From Candidatus Dormiibacterota bacterium (lineage in GTDB: Bacteria > Chloroflexota > Dormibacteria > Dormibacterales > Dormibacteraceae), in the NCBI GenBank assembly GCA_955652705.1, contig CATPBK010000092.1, positions 1-33,529 of the forward strand: a stretch of 33,529 bases of DNA. Direction: 5' to 3'. A program made the translations under genes and the position numbers. Below, piece after piece: positions 8,443 through 16,716 of this stretch (position 1 is its first letter; every line of letters begins with the position of its first letter). The notes under the pieces are model-generated. The model was not told where the DNA came from, searched no databases, and saw nothing but the letters and a program-made list of their open reading frames with translations.

Positions 8443-8647
8443 GGACCGCGGCGGCGGAATCTCGGCATCCGACCGCCCATTTCCGCCGGGCGCCTGACGG
8501 CGCTGATGCCGTTGTCCGGGGGCCCGGCGCACGTCGTCACGCATCTTCGGATGCGTTGCCTCGTGCGCCACCCCATCCTAGGCACCGACGGTCTGGGCGG
8601 CCGGCCTCCGGCCCTTCGGGCTGCTGGAGACTCCGCCGCCGCGCTCC
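8443..8647 (+). repeat. Structured intergenic repeat element, copy A
   Basis: First of three related elements in the window (others at 15441-15690 and 28942-29151). The outer arms 8443-8463 and 8627-8647 pair at 19 of 21 positions. A second helix pairs 8469-8479 with 8594-8604 (10 of 11). The apical hairpin is ACGCATC, TTCG, GATGCGT at 8539-8556, seven pairs with a UUCG loop on the + strand. The core (GCATCCG to about GGGCGGCC) is clearly similar to the other copies, but the outer arms are not. It fills most of the methyltransferase-trpE gap and ends 84 bp before the trpE ATG. It may be a structured RNA of the trpE leader or a palindromic mobile repeat; no family is recognised. Confidence 0.85.
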
Positions 8648-8731
8648 ACCTGCCACGGCTGGAGATGCTATCGTTGCGCTCCCGGCCCCTGCCGCGAGAG
8701 CAGAAGGCGGAGACAGAAAAGAGGAGTCGAG
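8648..8731 (+). promoter_or_regulatory. trpE upstream region after repeat A, with possible extended -10 and strong RBS
   Basis: The rest of the 313 bp gap between the methyltransferase and trpE. It holds GAGGAG at 8721-8726, five bases before the trpE ATG, a clear ribosome binding site. A possible extended -10 element (TGC TATCGT, hexamer 8669-8674) is present, but no -35 box can be seen at the right distance, so this promoter call is weak. There is no Trp-codon-rich leader peptide and no T-box-like or terminator hairpin followed by T residues here. Confidence 0.35.
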
Positions 8732-10210
8732 ATGAGCGTCACCCCCTCGCAAGAGGAGGCTCGCGAGCTGGCGAGCCAGTACCCGCTGGTCCCGATCTAT
8801 CGCGACCTGCTGGCCGACATGCTGACCCCGGTCCGCGCCTACTCGCTGCTCTGCCCGCCGGGCTCGACCGGGTTCCTGCTGGAGAGCGTCGAGGGCGGCG
8901 AGCACCTGGCTCGCTATTCGTTCATCGGCTACCGGCCCGAGCCGTTCGACGTGAACGGCGGCGACCCTTTGGGCGCGCTCCGGACCGTCGCCGCCACGCC
9001 CGTCGCGCCGGTTCCGGGGCTGCCCCGGTTTCACGGTGGCGTGGTCGGCTACCTCGGGTACGAGACCGCCCGCCACTTCGAGCGCCTGCCCGCCGCCGCC
9101 GGGCCACCGCCGCCGATGGCCGAAAGCGCCTTTCTCAGGGCCGAGACCCTGGCCGTCTTCGACCACGTGACCCACCGCCTGCGCCTGCTCACCTTGCATC
9201 GTCCAGAGACCGAGAGCTACGCGGAGGCCTGCGCCCGCCTGGACGAGATGGAGAGGCACCTGAACGCGGAGCCGGCGCTGGCGACCGCCAAGCCCCATGT
9301 GAACGGCGCCCGCTGGCGCTCGAACCTGAGCGAGGGCGCCTACTGCGCGATGGTGGACGCGGCGCGCGAGGAGATCCTGGCGGGCGAGGCCTTCCAGGTC
9401 GTGCTCTCGCAGCGCTTTCAGAAACCACTCGGGGCTCGCCCCCTCGACGTCTACCGCTGCCTGCGGGCGCTGAACCCGTCGCCCTACATGTACTACCTCA
9501 ACGTAGGCGACGGCTCGCACGTGGTCGGCACCTCGCCGGAGGTGCTGGTCCAGGTCGAGGACGGCCACATCCGCACGCGACCGCTGGCCGGCACCCGGCC
9601 CCGCGGCCGGACGCCGGCGGAGGACGCCGACCTGGAACGCGAGCTCCTGGCCGACCCAAAGGAACGGGCCGAGCACGTGATGCTCGTCGACCTGGGGCGC
9701 AACGACGTCGGCCGCGTGGCCGAGGTGGGCACGGTCAGCGTCGATCGCCTGATGGAGGTCGAGCGCTACTCCCACGTGATGCACATCAGCTCCACCGTCA
9801 CGGGCCGCCTGGCGGCCGGCAAGACTTCGCTCGACGCGCTCCGCGCCGCCTTCCCGGCAGGCACCGTCTCGGGCGCGCCGAAGATCCGCGCGATGGAGAT
9901 CATCGCCGGGCTCGAGCCCGACCGGCGCGGGCCTTACTCGGGCTGCCTCGGGTACGTCGGCTTCGGCGGCAACCTGGACATGGCGATCACGCTGCGGACG
10001 ATCTTCATCGCCGGGGGCGACGCCTACGTCCAGGCGGGAGCCGGCATCGTCGCCGACTCCGAGCCGCAGCGCGAGTACCAGGAGACGCTGGCCAAGGCCC
10101 GCGTCCTCTTCGCTGCTATTGACATGGCAGAGAGGGGGGAGTTCCCCCCTGGCGGTGGCCGGGCGGAGCCCTTCCCCCACCGCACCCCCCCGCCGGAGGC
10201 CATGCCATGA
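8732..10210 (+). CDS. trpE: Anthranilate synthase component I
   Basis: A 492-residue large subunit that converts chorismate and ammonia (from TrpG) to anthranilate, the first committed step of tryptophan synthesis. The N-terminal half carries LLESVEGGEHLARYSFIGYR, where family members have an inhibitor-binding LLES motif, so feedback inhibition by tryptophan is likely. The catalytic C-terminal domain has FQVVLSQRFQKPLGARPLDV, PSPYMYYLNVGDGSHVVGTS, RPLAGTRPRGRTPAEDADLE, ELLADPKERAEHVMLVDLGR and AFPAGTVSGAPKIRAMEIIA, all standard for chorismate-binding enzymes. The last 25 or so residues are a Pro/Gly-rich tail. The ATG at 8732 has GAGGAG at 8721-8726. It is the first gene of the aromatic supra-operon and its stop overlaps trpG (ATGA). 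Confidence 0.96.
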   Translation: MSVTPSQEEARELASQYPLVPIYRDLLADMLTPVRAYSLLCPPGSTGFLLESVEGGEHLARYSFIGYRPEPFDVNGGDPLGALRTVAATPVAPVPGLPRFHGGVVGYLGYETARHFERLPAAAGPPPPMAESAFLRAETLAVFDHVTHRLRLLTLHRPETESYAEACARLDEMERHLNAEPALATAKPHVNGARWRSNLSEGAYCAMVDAAREEILAGEAFQVVLSQRFQKPLGARPLDVYRCLRALNPSPYMYYLNVGDGSHVVGTSPEVLVQVEDGHIRTRPLAGTRPRGRTPAEDADLERELLADPKERAEHVMLVDLGRNDVGRVAEVGTVSVDRLMEVERYSHVMHISSTVTGRLAAGKTSLDALRAAFPAGTVSGAPKIRAMEIIAGLEPDRRGPYSGCLGYVGFGGNLDMAITLRTIFIAGGDAYVQAGAGIVADSEPQREYQETLAKARVLFAAIDMAERGEFPPGGGRAEPFPHRTPPPEAMP

Positions 10211-10779
10211 GGCGGCCCAGGGTGGCGGTCATCGACAACTACGACTCCTTCACGTTCAACCTGGTGCAGCTCCTCGACGAGTCGGGCTCGGAGTCGACGG
10301 TCTTCCGCAATGACGCGGTCGAGGCGGCCGGCCTGGTCGGGTTCGACGCCCTCGTGATCTCCCCGGGTCCCGGCACGCCGGACGACGCCGGCGTCTCGAT
10401 CGAGGCGATCCGGCAGCTCTCCGGGCGCCTGCCCATCCTGGGCGTCTGCCTCGGCCACCAAGCGCTCGGCCAGGCCTTCGGCGGCGTGGTCCGCCGCAAT
10501 CCGCCGAGGCACGGGCTGACCAGCTGGATCCACCACGACGGCAGGCCGCCGTTCACGGGCCTGCCGGTCCCCTTCGAAGCCACTCGATACCATTCCCTGG
10601 TGGTCGACTCCGGCTCCGTCCCCGACGAGCTCGAGGTCTGCGCCTGGACGCACGACGGCATCGTCATGGGCCTCAGGCACAAGCGGCACCGGACCTATGG
10701 CGTTCAGTTCCACCCGGAATCTGTGCTGACCGTCGAGGGGCGGAAGCTGCTCATCAACTTCCTCCGCCTGGCGGCGTAG
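10207..10779 (+). CDS. trpG: Anthranilate synthase component II, glutamine amidotransferase
   Basis: A 190-residue class I glutamine amidotransferase that supplies ammonia to TrpE. It opens with RVAVIDNYDSFTFNLVQLLD, the family signature. The oxyanion strand ISPGPGTPDDAG follows, then LGVCLGHQALGQAFGG with the nucleophile Cys81. The other two triad residues are the His and Glu of VQFHPESVLT near the C-terminus. Length is normal and there is no fusion to trpD. The start overlaps the trpE stop (ATGA at 10207-10210), with GGAGG a few bases upstream. The same small subunit may also serve folate synthesis as PabA, as in some bacteria; no pab gene is visible here. Confidence 0.95.
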   Translation: MRRPRVAVIDNYDSFTFNLVQLLDESGSESTVFRNDAVEAAGLVGFDALVISPGPGTPDDAGVSIEAIRQLSGRLPILGVCLGHQALGQAFGGVVRRNPPRHGLTSWIHHDGRPPFTGLPVPFEATRYHSLVVDSGSVPDELEVCAWTHDGIVMGLRHKRHRTYGVQFHPESVLTVEGRKLLINFLRLAA

Positions 10780-10788
10780 GACCGCCTC

Positions 10789-11805
10789 GTGCTGGAAGCG
10801 ATCGGCAAGCTGGTGCGCGGGCAGAGCCTGACCGAGGCCGAAGCGTCGGAGGCGATGGAGCTGATCATGAAGGGCGAGGCCACGCCGGTCCAGATCGCCG
10901 GCTTCGTCATCGCCCTCCGCGTCAAGGGCGAGTCGGCCGAGGAGATCGCCGGCATGGCCCGGACCGCCCGGGCCTTCGCCACTCCGATCGAGATCGACCC
11001 CGACGGCCTGGTCGACACCTGCGGGACCGGCGGCGACGCGCTCGGCACCTTCAACATCTCGACGCTGAGCGGCATCGTGGCGGCCGCCTGCGGCGCGCGG
11101 GTGGCCAAGCACGGCAACCGGGCCGCCTCCTCGCAGTGCGGCAGCGCGGACGTGCTGGAAGCGCTCGGCGTGCGCATCGACCTGGGCCCCGAAGGCGTGG
11201 CCCGCTGCATCGCGGAAACGGGCATCGGCTTCCTGTTTGCGCCGGTCTTCCACCCTTCGTTCAGGTACGCCGCGGTGCCTCGCCGCGAGCTCGGCGTCCG
11301 CACGGTTTTCAACGTGCTCGGACCCATCTGCAACCCCGCCGGCGCGCTGCGCCAGGCGCTGGGGGTGGCGGATGAGGCGCTCGCCGGCCGGATGGCAGAT
11401 GTGCTCTTGAGGCTCGGTGTGGCCCACGCGCTGGTCTTCCACGGGTCGGACGGCATGGACGAGCTGACCACGACCGGACCCTCCCGCGTGATCGAGGTCG
11501 CAGGCGGCGAGCGCCGCGAGTACGTCCTGGAGCCTGGTCAGCTCGGCCTCCAGGTAGCGCCCCTCGAAGCCATGCGGGGAGGCGGCCCGGCCGAGAACGC
11601 CACGATCGCGCGCCAGGTCCTGGAGGGCGCCAAGGGTCCTCGCCGGGAAGTGGTGCTGCTGAACGCGGCGGCCGCCCTGCGGGTGGCTGGACTGGCGTCC
11701 GAGTTCAAAGACGGGATCGGGCTGGCCGCCGATGCGATCGACTCCGGGCGGGCGGGGGAGGTGCTTCAGCGGTGGGCGAAAGCCAGCCAGGCAATGGCCG
11801 CATAG
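10789..11805 (+). CDS. trpD: Anthranilate phosphoribosyltransferase
   Basis: A 338-residue enzyme joining anthranilate to PRPP. PRPP- and metal-binding motifs are clear: DTCGTGGDALGTFNISTLSG, then VAKHGNRAASSQCGSADVLE. The anthranilate-binding region is FAPVFHPSFRYAAVPRRELG with RTVFNVLGPICNPAGALRQA after it. The first 60 or so residues form the usual helical domain (LTEAEASEAMELIMKGEATP). The start is GTG at 10789, nine bases after the trpG stop, with AGGA within the spacer. The 3' end overlaps the trpC start by 34 bases. Confidence 0.96.
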   Translation: MLEAIGKLVRGQSLTEAEASEAMELIMKGEATPVQIAGFVIALRVKGESAEEIAGMARTARAFATPIEIDPDGLVDTCGTGGDALGTFNISTLSGIVAAACGARVAKHGNRAASSQCGSADVLEALGVRIDLGPEGVARCIAETGIGFLFAPVFHPSFRYAAVPRRELGVRTVFNVLGPICNPAGALRQALGVADEALAGRMADVLLRLGVAHALVFHGSDGMDELTTTGPSRVIEVAGGERREYVLEPGQLGLQVAPLEAMRGGGPAENATIARQVLEGAKGPRREVVLLNAAAALRVAGLASEFKDGIGLAADAIDSGRAGEVLQRWAKASQAMAA

Positions 11806-12590
11806 CGCGGTCCGGATCGATCCTCGAGGAGATCGTCCGCGAAACCCAGGCGGAGGTCGCGGCGCGCCGGCGCGCGGTGCCGCTGGCGGAGGTCGAGTGG
11901 CGGGCCGCCGAGGCGCCGCCCGTCCGCGGGTTCGCTCTCGCCCTGGCCCAGCACGGGCTCGCGATCATCGCTGAGATGAAGGCCCGCTCGCCGAGCGCGG
12001 GGGAGCTGGCGGCGGACTATTCGCCCGCCGACCTGGCGCGGAGGTACCAGGCGGGAGGCGCCGCCGCGGTCTCGGTGCTCTGCCAGGGCAGCCGGTTCGG
12101 CGGGAGCCCGGAGCACCTCGCCGAAGCCCGCTCGGCCACGCGGCTGCCGCTGCTCCGGAAGGACTTCGTGACCGACGAGTACCAGATTCTGGAGGCCCGC
12201 GCCTGGGGCGCCGACGCCGTCTTGCTGATCGCGGCGGCGCTCGAGCCGGTCCGGCTGCGGCAACTGGTCCGACTGATCCACTCGTTGGAGATGGACGCCT
12301 TGGTGGAGGTCCACGACGAGGCGGAGCTGGCCGCCGGGCTCGACTCCGGCACCCGCCTCGTCGGCATCAACCACCGCGACCTCAAGACGCTCCAGGTGGA
12401 CTTGAGCCTGTCCGAGCGGCTGCGCCCGCTGATCCCGGGGGATCGGGGCGTGGTCGCCGAGAGCGGGATCAAGGACGCGGCCACCGCGCGGCGGCTGCAG
12501 GAGGCCGGGGTCGACGCCATCCTGGTGGGCGAGGCGCTCCTGCGCGCGTCCGACCCGGGCGCGCTGATCAAGGAGCTGTCGTTGAAGTGA
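11772..12590 (+). CDS. trpC: Indole-3-glycerol phosphate synthase
   Basis: A 272-residue (beta/alpha)8-barrel enzyme closing the indole ring. Motifs are ILEEIVRETQAEVAARR at the N-terminus, IIAEMKARSPSAGELAADYS (substrate lysine), LPLLRKDFVTDEYQILEARA (catalytic lysine), DALVEVHDEAEL (catalytic Glu) and VVAESGIKDAATARRLQEAG with VDAILVGEAL (phosphate binding). The usual INNRNL strand reads INHRDL. The GTG start at 11772 lies inside trpD; GGAGG at 11757-11761 supports it, and no other ordinary start precedes the conserved ILEEIV helix. The first 15 residues are unconserved. The stop overlaps trpF as GTGA. Confidence 0.94.
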   Translation: MGESQPGNGRIARSGSILEEIVRETQAEVAARRRAVPLAEVEWRAAEAPPVRGFALALAQHGLAIIAEMKARSPSAGELAADYSPADLARRYQAGGAAAVSVLCQGSRFGGSPEHLAEARSATRLPLLRKDFVTDEYQILEARAWGADAVLLIAAALEPVRLRQLVRLIHSLEMDALVEVHDEAELAAGLDSGTRLVGINHRDLKTLQVDLSLSERLRPLIPGDRGVVAESGIKDAATARRLQEAGVDAILVGEALLRASDPGALIKELSLK

Positions 12591-13186
12591 CGCTCGTCAA
12601 GATCTGCGGGATCTGCGATGTCGACGGGGGCCGAGCGGCGGTTGACGCGGGCGCGGACCTGCTCGGGTTCCACTTCTGCTCGAGTTTGCGCCGTGTCGAG
12701 CCGGAGGCGGCGCTCCGGATCCTCGAGCGGCTGCCGAGCCTGCCGCTGCTGGTCGGGGTCTTCATCGACCAGTCGCCGGAGGAGGTCAACCGCATTGCCG
12801 AACTAGTCGGCGTCGACTACGTCCAGCTGCACGGGGCCGAGGCTCCTGGCTTCGCCGCCGGCCGGCCGGTCATCAAGGCTCTCAAAGTCCGCGACGGCCG
12901 GCTCCCCGACGCCAGCGGCTGGCCCGATCCGGTGATGCTCGACGCCTGGTCGGCCGACCGGCGAGGCGGCACCGGCCGGGCCTGGGATTTCGACCTGGCG
13001 GCGCCGCTTCTGGCCGGGCGGAAAGTCTTCCTGGCGGGCGGCTTGAACCCCGGCAACGTGGGTGAGGTGGTGCGCCGCCTCCGGCCGCACGGCGTCGACG
13101 TCTCCAGCGGCGTCGAGGCCGAGGTCCGACGCAAGGACCCGCAAAGAATGCGCGACTTCGTGGCGGCGGTGCGGAATGCCGCTTAG
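12587..13186 (+). CDS. trpF: Phosphoribosylanthranilate isomerase
   Basis: A 199-residue single-domain TIM barrel performing the Amadori rearrangement before TrpC. The catalytic cysteine is Cys7 in [20 protein letters not shown]. Later motifs are [13 protein letters not shown], where the family has GFVF-x-x-SPR, and [12 protein letters not shown]. The general-acid Asp lies in [10 protein letters not shown], and the end has [20 protein letters not shown] then [17 protein letters not shown]. It is a separate gene, not fused to trpC. The GTG start overlaps the trpC stop by four bases; its own end overlaps trpB by 11 bases. Confidence 0.94.
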   Translation: MTLVKICGICDVDGGRAAVDAGADLLGFHFCSSLRRVEPEAALRILERLPSLPLLVGVFIDQSPEEVNRIAELVGVDYVQLHGAEAPGFAAGRPVIKALKVRDGRLPDASGWPDPVMLDAWSADRRGGTGRAWDFDLAAPLLAGRKVFLAGGLNPGNVGEVVRRLRPHGVDVSSGVEAEVRRKDPQRMRDFVAAVRNAA

Positions 13187-14318
13187 GTATGGCGTCTACG
13201 GCGGGCGCTACGTGCCGGAGACCCTGGTCTCACCGCTCGACGAGCTGGAAGCGGCCTGGCGATCGGCGCGAGCCGACCCCGCTTTCCAGGCCGAGCTCGA
13301 AGGCCAGAGGCGCGACTTCGTGGGCCGGCCGACCCCGCTCTACTTCGCGGAGCGGCTGTCCGCGCACTTCGGGAAGGCGCGCGTCCACTTCAAGCGCGAA
13401 GATCTCTGCCACACCGGCGCCCATAAGCTCAACAACGCCCTCGGCCAGGCCCTGCTCGCGCGGCGGATGGGAAAGCAGCGGATCATCGCCGAGACCGGCG
13501 CCGGGCAGCACGGCGTGGCGACCGCCACGGTCGGCGCCCGGTTCGGGTTCGAGTGCACCGTCTACATGGGCACCGAGGACATGCGCCGCCAGGCCGTCAA
13601 CGTGGAAAGGATGCGAATGCTCGGCGCCGAGGTACGTGAGGTGACCGCCGGGACGCGGACCCTCAAGGACGCCACCTCGGAGGCGATCCGGGACTGGGTC
13701 ACCAACGTGCGCACGACCCACTACATCATCGGCTCGGCGGTCGGGCCGCATCCTTACCCGGAGATGGTCCGCGACCTCCAGCGCGTCATCGGCGACGAGG
13801 CGCGGGCGCAGTACCTGGAGGCGGAAGGCCGCCTCCCCGAAGTGGTGGTCGCCTGCGTCGGCGGCGGTTCCAACGCGATCGGGATCTTCACGGCTTTCCT
13901 GGACGATGAGGACGTCAGGCTTCTGGGTGTGGAGGCGGGCGGAGCCGGAGTGGAGGGCGGGCGGCATGCCGCCTCCCTCGTGGCCGGGCGCCCGGGCGTG
14001 CTCCACGGCTCGCTGTCCTACCTGCTGCAGGACGCCGACGGGCAGGTCCTGCCCACTCATTCGATCTCGGCCGGGCTCGACTATCCGGGTGTCGGCCCGG
14101 AACACGCCCTGCTTCGCGACCTGGAACGGGCCGAGTACCTGGCGGTGACCGACGGCGAGGCGCTCGAGGCCTTCCAACTCTGCACCCGGCTGGAGGGGAT
14201 CCTCCCCGCGCTGGAGCCGGCGCATGCACTGGCGGCCGCCGCGCGGCTGGAAGGGCGGGTCCTGCTCTGCCTCTCGGGCCGCGGCGACAAAGACCTGGCG
14301 ACTGTCCTTGCCAGCTGA
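13176..14318 (+). CDS. trpB: Tryptophan synthase beta chain
   Basis: A 380-residue PLP enzyme condensing indole with serine. It starts at ATG 13176 ([20 protein letters not shown]), the typical TrpB N-terminus, inside the last codons of trpF. The PLP lysine is Lys84 in [20 protein letters not shown]. The substrate Glu lies in [20 protein letters not shown], the phosphate loop is [10 protein letters not shown], and [20 protein letters not shown] is the usual COMM/late motif. This is the TrpB1 type, expected to work as an alpha2beta2 complex with the TrpA encoded next. Confidence 0.96.
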   Translation: MPLRYGVYGGRYVPETLVSPLDELEAAWRSARADPAFQAELEGQRRDFVGRPTPLYFAERLSAHFGKARVHFKREDLCHTGAHKLNNALGQALLARRMGKQRIIAETGAGQHGVATATVGARFGFECTVYMGTEDMRRQAVNVERMRMLGAEVREVTAGTRTLKDATSEAIRDWVTNVRTTHYIIGSAVGPHPYPEMVRDLQRVIGDEARAQYLEAEGRLPEVVVACVGGGSNAIGIFTAFLDDEDVRLLGVEAGGAGVEGGRHAASLVAGRPGVLHGSLSYLLQDADGQVLPTHSISAGLDYPGVGPEHALLRDLERAEYLAVTDGEALEAFQLCTRLEGILPALEPAHALAAAARLEGRVLLCLSGRGDKDLATVLAS

Positions 14319-14325
14319 GGGCCCC

Positions 14326-15060
14326 TTGTTCCCGCGCGCGCCCAGCGGGCGTCTCGAGCTGGTGCCGTACCTGATGGCCGGATACCCGGACCGGCGGCGG
14401 TCGATCGAAAACGGCCGCCGGATGGCGGGCGCGGGCGTGGCTGCGCTGGAGATCGGCATCCCGTTCTCGGACCCGCTCGCGGACGGTCCCGTGATCCAGA
14501 AGGCCGGGCAGGCGGCGCTGGAGGGCGGTCTCACCGTCGGCGGCGCGATGGAGATCGCGGCGGCCGTCGGCGGGCCCGCGCCCCTGGTTTTCATGAGCTA
14601 CATCAACCCCATCCTGGCCTACGGACCCGATCGCTTCGCCAGCGACGCCAGCTCAGCCGGCGTCGCCGCGCTGATCGTTCCCGACCTGCCGGTGGAGGAG
14701 GCGGAGGCTTTGACCCCGGTCTTCCGCCAGGCCGGCCTCGACACCGTCTTCCTGGTCGCGCCCACCAGCACAGACGAGCGCATCGAGCGCATCTGCGCGG
14801 CCTCGACGGGTTTCGTCTACTGCGTCACGCTCACGGGGATCACCGGCGTGCGCGCCGACCTGCCGGCCGGGCTGGACGCGCTCCTCGGGCGGGTCCGGGC
14901 GCGAACCGAGCTGCCGGTCGCGGCCGGGTTCGGGATCTCTCGGGCCGAGCACATCGCGGCTTTGAAAGGCCACGCCGATGCGGCCGTGGTGGGCAGCGCG
15001 CTGGTGGCGGCGGACGACCCGCTTCCCCTCCTGGAGGAACTCTTGAAGGCATGCGCGTGA
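14326..15060 (+). CDS. trpA: Tryptophan synthase alpha chain
   Basis: A TIM barrel of about 244 residues releasing indole from indole-3-glycerol phosphate. The catalytic Glu and Asp are in LEIGIPFSDPLADGPVIQKA. Further motifs are LVFMSYINPILAYGPDRFAS, GFVYCVTLTGITGVRADLPA and VAAGFGISRAEHIAALKGHA with a phosphate-binding VVGSALV. No ATG lies close to the start of similarity. TTG at 14326 is preferred because a GAGGG-like Shine-Dalgarno in the trpB stop region precedes it; TTG 14308 and GTG 14362 are alternatives. The open frame further upstream lies inside trpB and is not TrpA-like. The stop overlaps aroH by 10 bases. Confidence 0.92.
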   Translation: MFPRAPSGRLELVPYLMAGYPDRRRSIENGRRMAGAGVAALEIGIPFSDPLADGPVIQKAGQAALEGGLTVGGAMEIAAAVGGPAPLVFMSYINPILAYGPDRFASDASSAGVAALIVPDLPVEEAEALTPVFRQAGLDTVFLVAPTSTDERIERICAASTGFVYCVTLTGITGVRADLPAGLDALLGRVRARTELPVAAGFGISRAEHIAALKGHADAAVVGSALVAADDPLPLLEELLKACA

Positions 15061-15446
15061 GAGGTATCCGGGGCGCCACGACCGCGACGGCCAACACGGC
15101 CGAGGCCATCGTCGAGGCGACCTCCGAGCTGCTGGCCGAGCTGGTGCGGCTGAACGATCTCCAGGCGGAAGAAGTCTGCTTCGGCTACTTCACGACCACC
15201 GAGGACCTCGACGCCGAGTTCCCGGCCGTCGCCGCCCGGCGGATGGGCTGGTTCCAGGTCCCGCTGCTCTGCGGCAACGACATGCGGGTCCCCGGCCCCA
15301 ACGCGCGGTCGGTGCCGATGTGCATCCGTATCCTTCTCCTCTACAACACCGACCGGCCCCAGTCCGAGATGAAGTTCGCCTACCTGCGAGGGGCCCAGGC
15401 CATCAAGGCGGACCTCGATCAGACCCAGCGAGAGATGCAGGAGTGA
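15051..15446 (+). CDS. aroH: Chorismate mutase, AroH type
   Basis: A 131-residue monofunctional chorismate mutase of the trimeric AroH (Bacillus subtilis) fold, converting chorismate to prephenate. MRVRGIRGATTATANTAEAI holds the active-site Arg7. VPLLCGNDMRVPG aligns with the VPVTCMQEMDV segment of the B. subtilis enzyme: the cysteine is kept, but the active-site Glu78 is Asp77 here. MCIRILLLYNTDRP keeps the key arginine (Arg93) and MKFAYLRGAQAIKADL keeps the tyrosine (Tyr111). The ATG overlaps the trpA stop. Its last codon and TGA lie inside the 5' arm of repeat copy B. It gives the operon a route from chorismate to tyrosine and phenylalanine. Confidence 0.92.
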   Translation: MRVRGIRGATTATANTAEAIVEATSELLAELVRLNDLQAEEVCFGYFTTTEDLDAEFPAVAARRMGWFQVPLLCGNDMRVPGPNARSVPMCIRILLLYNTDRPQSEMKFAYLRGAQAIKADLDQTQREMQE

Positions 15447-15690
15447 ACCCAACCGGCGAAATGCGGGGCATCCGGCCGCTCATATCCCCACCCCACGAAG
15501 CAGGCTTCGCGGGGACCCCGGCCGCCGGGCGCCTGCCGGCGCTGATGCCGGTGTTGCGGGTCCCGGCGCTAGACGTCACGCATCTTCGGATGCGCTCGTC
15601 GTCGCGCCACCCGCGCCTTGGCACCGGCGGTCTGAGCGGCCGGGCTTCGCCGCTTCGCGCTGCTGCCGATTTCGCCGGTAGGCTCCACTC
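15441..15690 (+). repeat. Structured intergenic repeat element, copy B
   Basis: Outer arms 15441-15462 and 15669-15690 pair at 19 of 22 positions, including an uninterrupted run ACCGGCGAAAT / ATTTCGCCGGT. The second helix pairs 15472-15482 with 15633-15643 at all 11 positions. The upper stem stacks GCGGGT (15556-15561) on ACCCGC (15609-15614), GGCGC (15565-15569) on GCGCC (15604-15608), GACG (15572-15575) on CGTC (15597-15600), and CGCATC-TTCG-GATGCG (15579-15594). It spans the whole aroH to DAHP synthase gap. The 5' arm covers the aroH stop, and the 3' arm ends at the base before the DAHP synthase GTG. Confidence 0.88.
15491..15514 (+). repeat. Extra hairpin inserted in repeat copy B
   Basis: CCCC-A-CGAAG-CAGG-CTTCG-C-GGGG forms a stem of four plus five pairs around one mismatch. 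It sits in a stretch of about 40 bases that copies A and C lack, between the second helix and the CCGCCGG helix. No T-run follows, so it is not a standard terminator; it looks like an added side arm of the element. Confidence 0.6.
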
Positions 15691-16716
15691 GTGATCATCG
15701 TGATGTCGCACCAGGCCCGGCCGGAGCAGGTCGAGGCCGTGGTCGCCAAGGTCAAGGAGCTCGGGCTGCGTCCCGAGACGTCCCTCGGTGAGGATCGCGC
15801 CGTGATCGGCGTGATCGGTGGCAACGCTTACGCCTACCGGGAGGCCTTCGCCCACCTGCCCGGGATCCAGGAGATCGTCCAGATCACCAAGCCGTTCAAG
15901 CTGGCCAGCCGGGAGTGGCGGCCGCAGGACACGGTCATCGACGTGGGCGGGGTCAAGATCGGCGGGGGAGAGGTCGTGGTCATGGCCGGTCCCTGCTCGG
16001 TCGAGGGCGTCGAGATGCTGATGGAGACGGCGCGCCACGTGGCCGCCCGGGGCGCCCGCATCCTGCGCGGCGGAGCGTTCAAGCCGCGCACATCGCCCTA
16101 TTCCTTTCAGGGGCTGGGCGAGGAGGCCCTGAAGATGATGGCCGAGGCGCGGGCTGAAACGGGCCTCAAGGTCATCACGGAAGTCATCACGCCGGCCGAC
16201 GTGGAGCTGGTCGCGCGGTACGCGGACGTCCTCCAGCTCGGGACCCGCAACATGCAGAACTACGCGCTTCTGCAGGAGGCCGGACGCTCCGGAAAGCCGG
16301 TGATGCTGAAGCGCGGCATGTCCTCGACGATCGAGGAATGGCTGCTGGCCGCCGAGTACGTCCTCTCGCAGGGAAACCGGAACGTGATTCTCTGCGAGCG
16401 GGGCATCCGGACCTTCGAGACGGCGACGCGCTTCACGCTCGACATCAACGCCATCCCGCTCGTGCGTGAGCTCTCGCACCTGCCGGTGGTCGTCGACCCG
16501 TCGCAGGGGACCGGCAAGTGGTCGCTGGTCGGCCCGGTCTCGCTGGCGGCGGTGGCGGCCGGCGCCAGCGGGCTCCTGATCGAGGTCCATCCGCACCCGG
16601 ACGACGCCCTCTCGGATGGCGCCCAGTCGCTCGACTTCGAGACCTTCGACCGCCTGATGGAAGACTTGGGACGCCTCACCGGCGCCCTGGCTGATCGAGC
16701 CTCCCTGAGGCGGTGA
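15691..16716 (+). CDS. aroF: 3-deoxy-7-phosphoheptulonate (DAHP) synthase, type I-beta with N-terminal ferredoxin-like domain
   Basis: A 341-residue enzyme condensing phosphoenolpyruvate and erythrose 4-phosphate, the first step of the shikimate pathway. Residues 1-70 ([20 protein letters not shown]) are the ferredoxin-like regulatory domain seen in the Thermotoga-type enzyme, a site of feedback inhibition in that family. The barrel follows: [91 protein letters not shown] and [15 protein letters not shown], with metal and PEP ligands present. The start is GTG 15691, immediately after repeat B; only a weak TAGG at 15679-15682 could serve as Shine-Dalgarno, and it lies in the repeat's 3' arm. 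The stop overlaps tyrA. Confidence 0.95.
   Translation: MIIVMSHQARPEQVEAVVAKVKELGLRPETSLGEDRAVIGVIGGNAYAYREAFAHLPGIQEIVQITKPFKLASREWRPQDTVIDVGGVKIGGGEVVVMAGPCSVEGVEMLMETARHVAARGARILRGGAFKPRTSPYSFQGLGEEALKMMAEARAETGLKVITEVITPADVELVARYADVLQLGTRNMQNYALLQEAGRSGKPVMLKRGMSSTIEEWLLAAEYVLSQGNRNVILCERGIRTFETATRFTLDINAIPLVRELSHLPVVVDPSQGTGKWSLVGPVSLAAVAAGASGLLIEVHPHPDDALSDGAQSLDFETFDRLMEDLGRLTGALADRASLRR

Noticed and set aside
8648-8731. Trp leader peptide and attenuator before trpE
   Set aside because: No short frame with consecutive Trp codons and a ribosome binding site, and no terminator stem with T-run.
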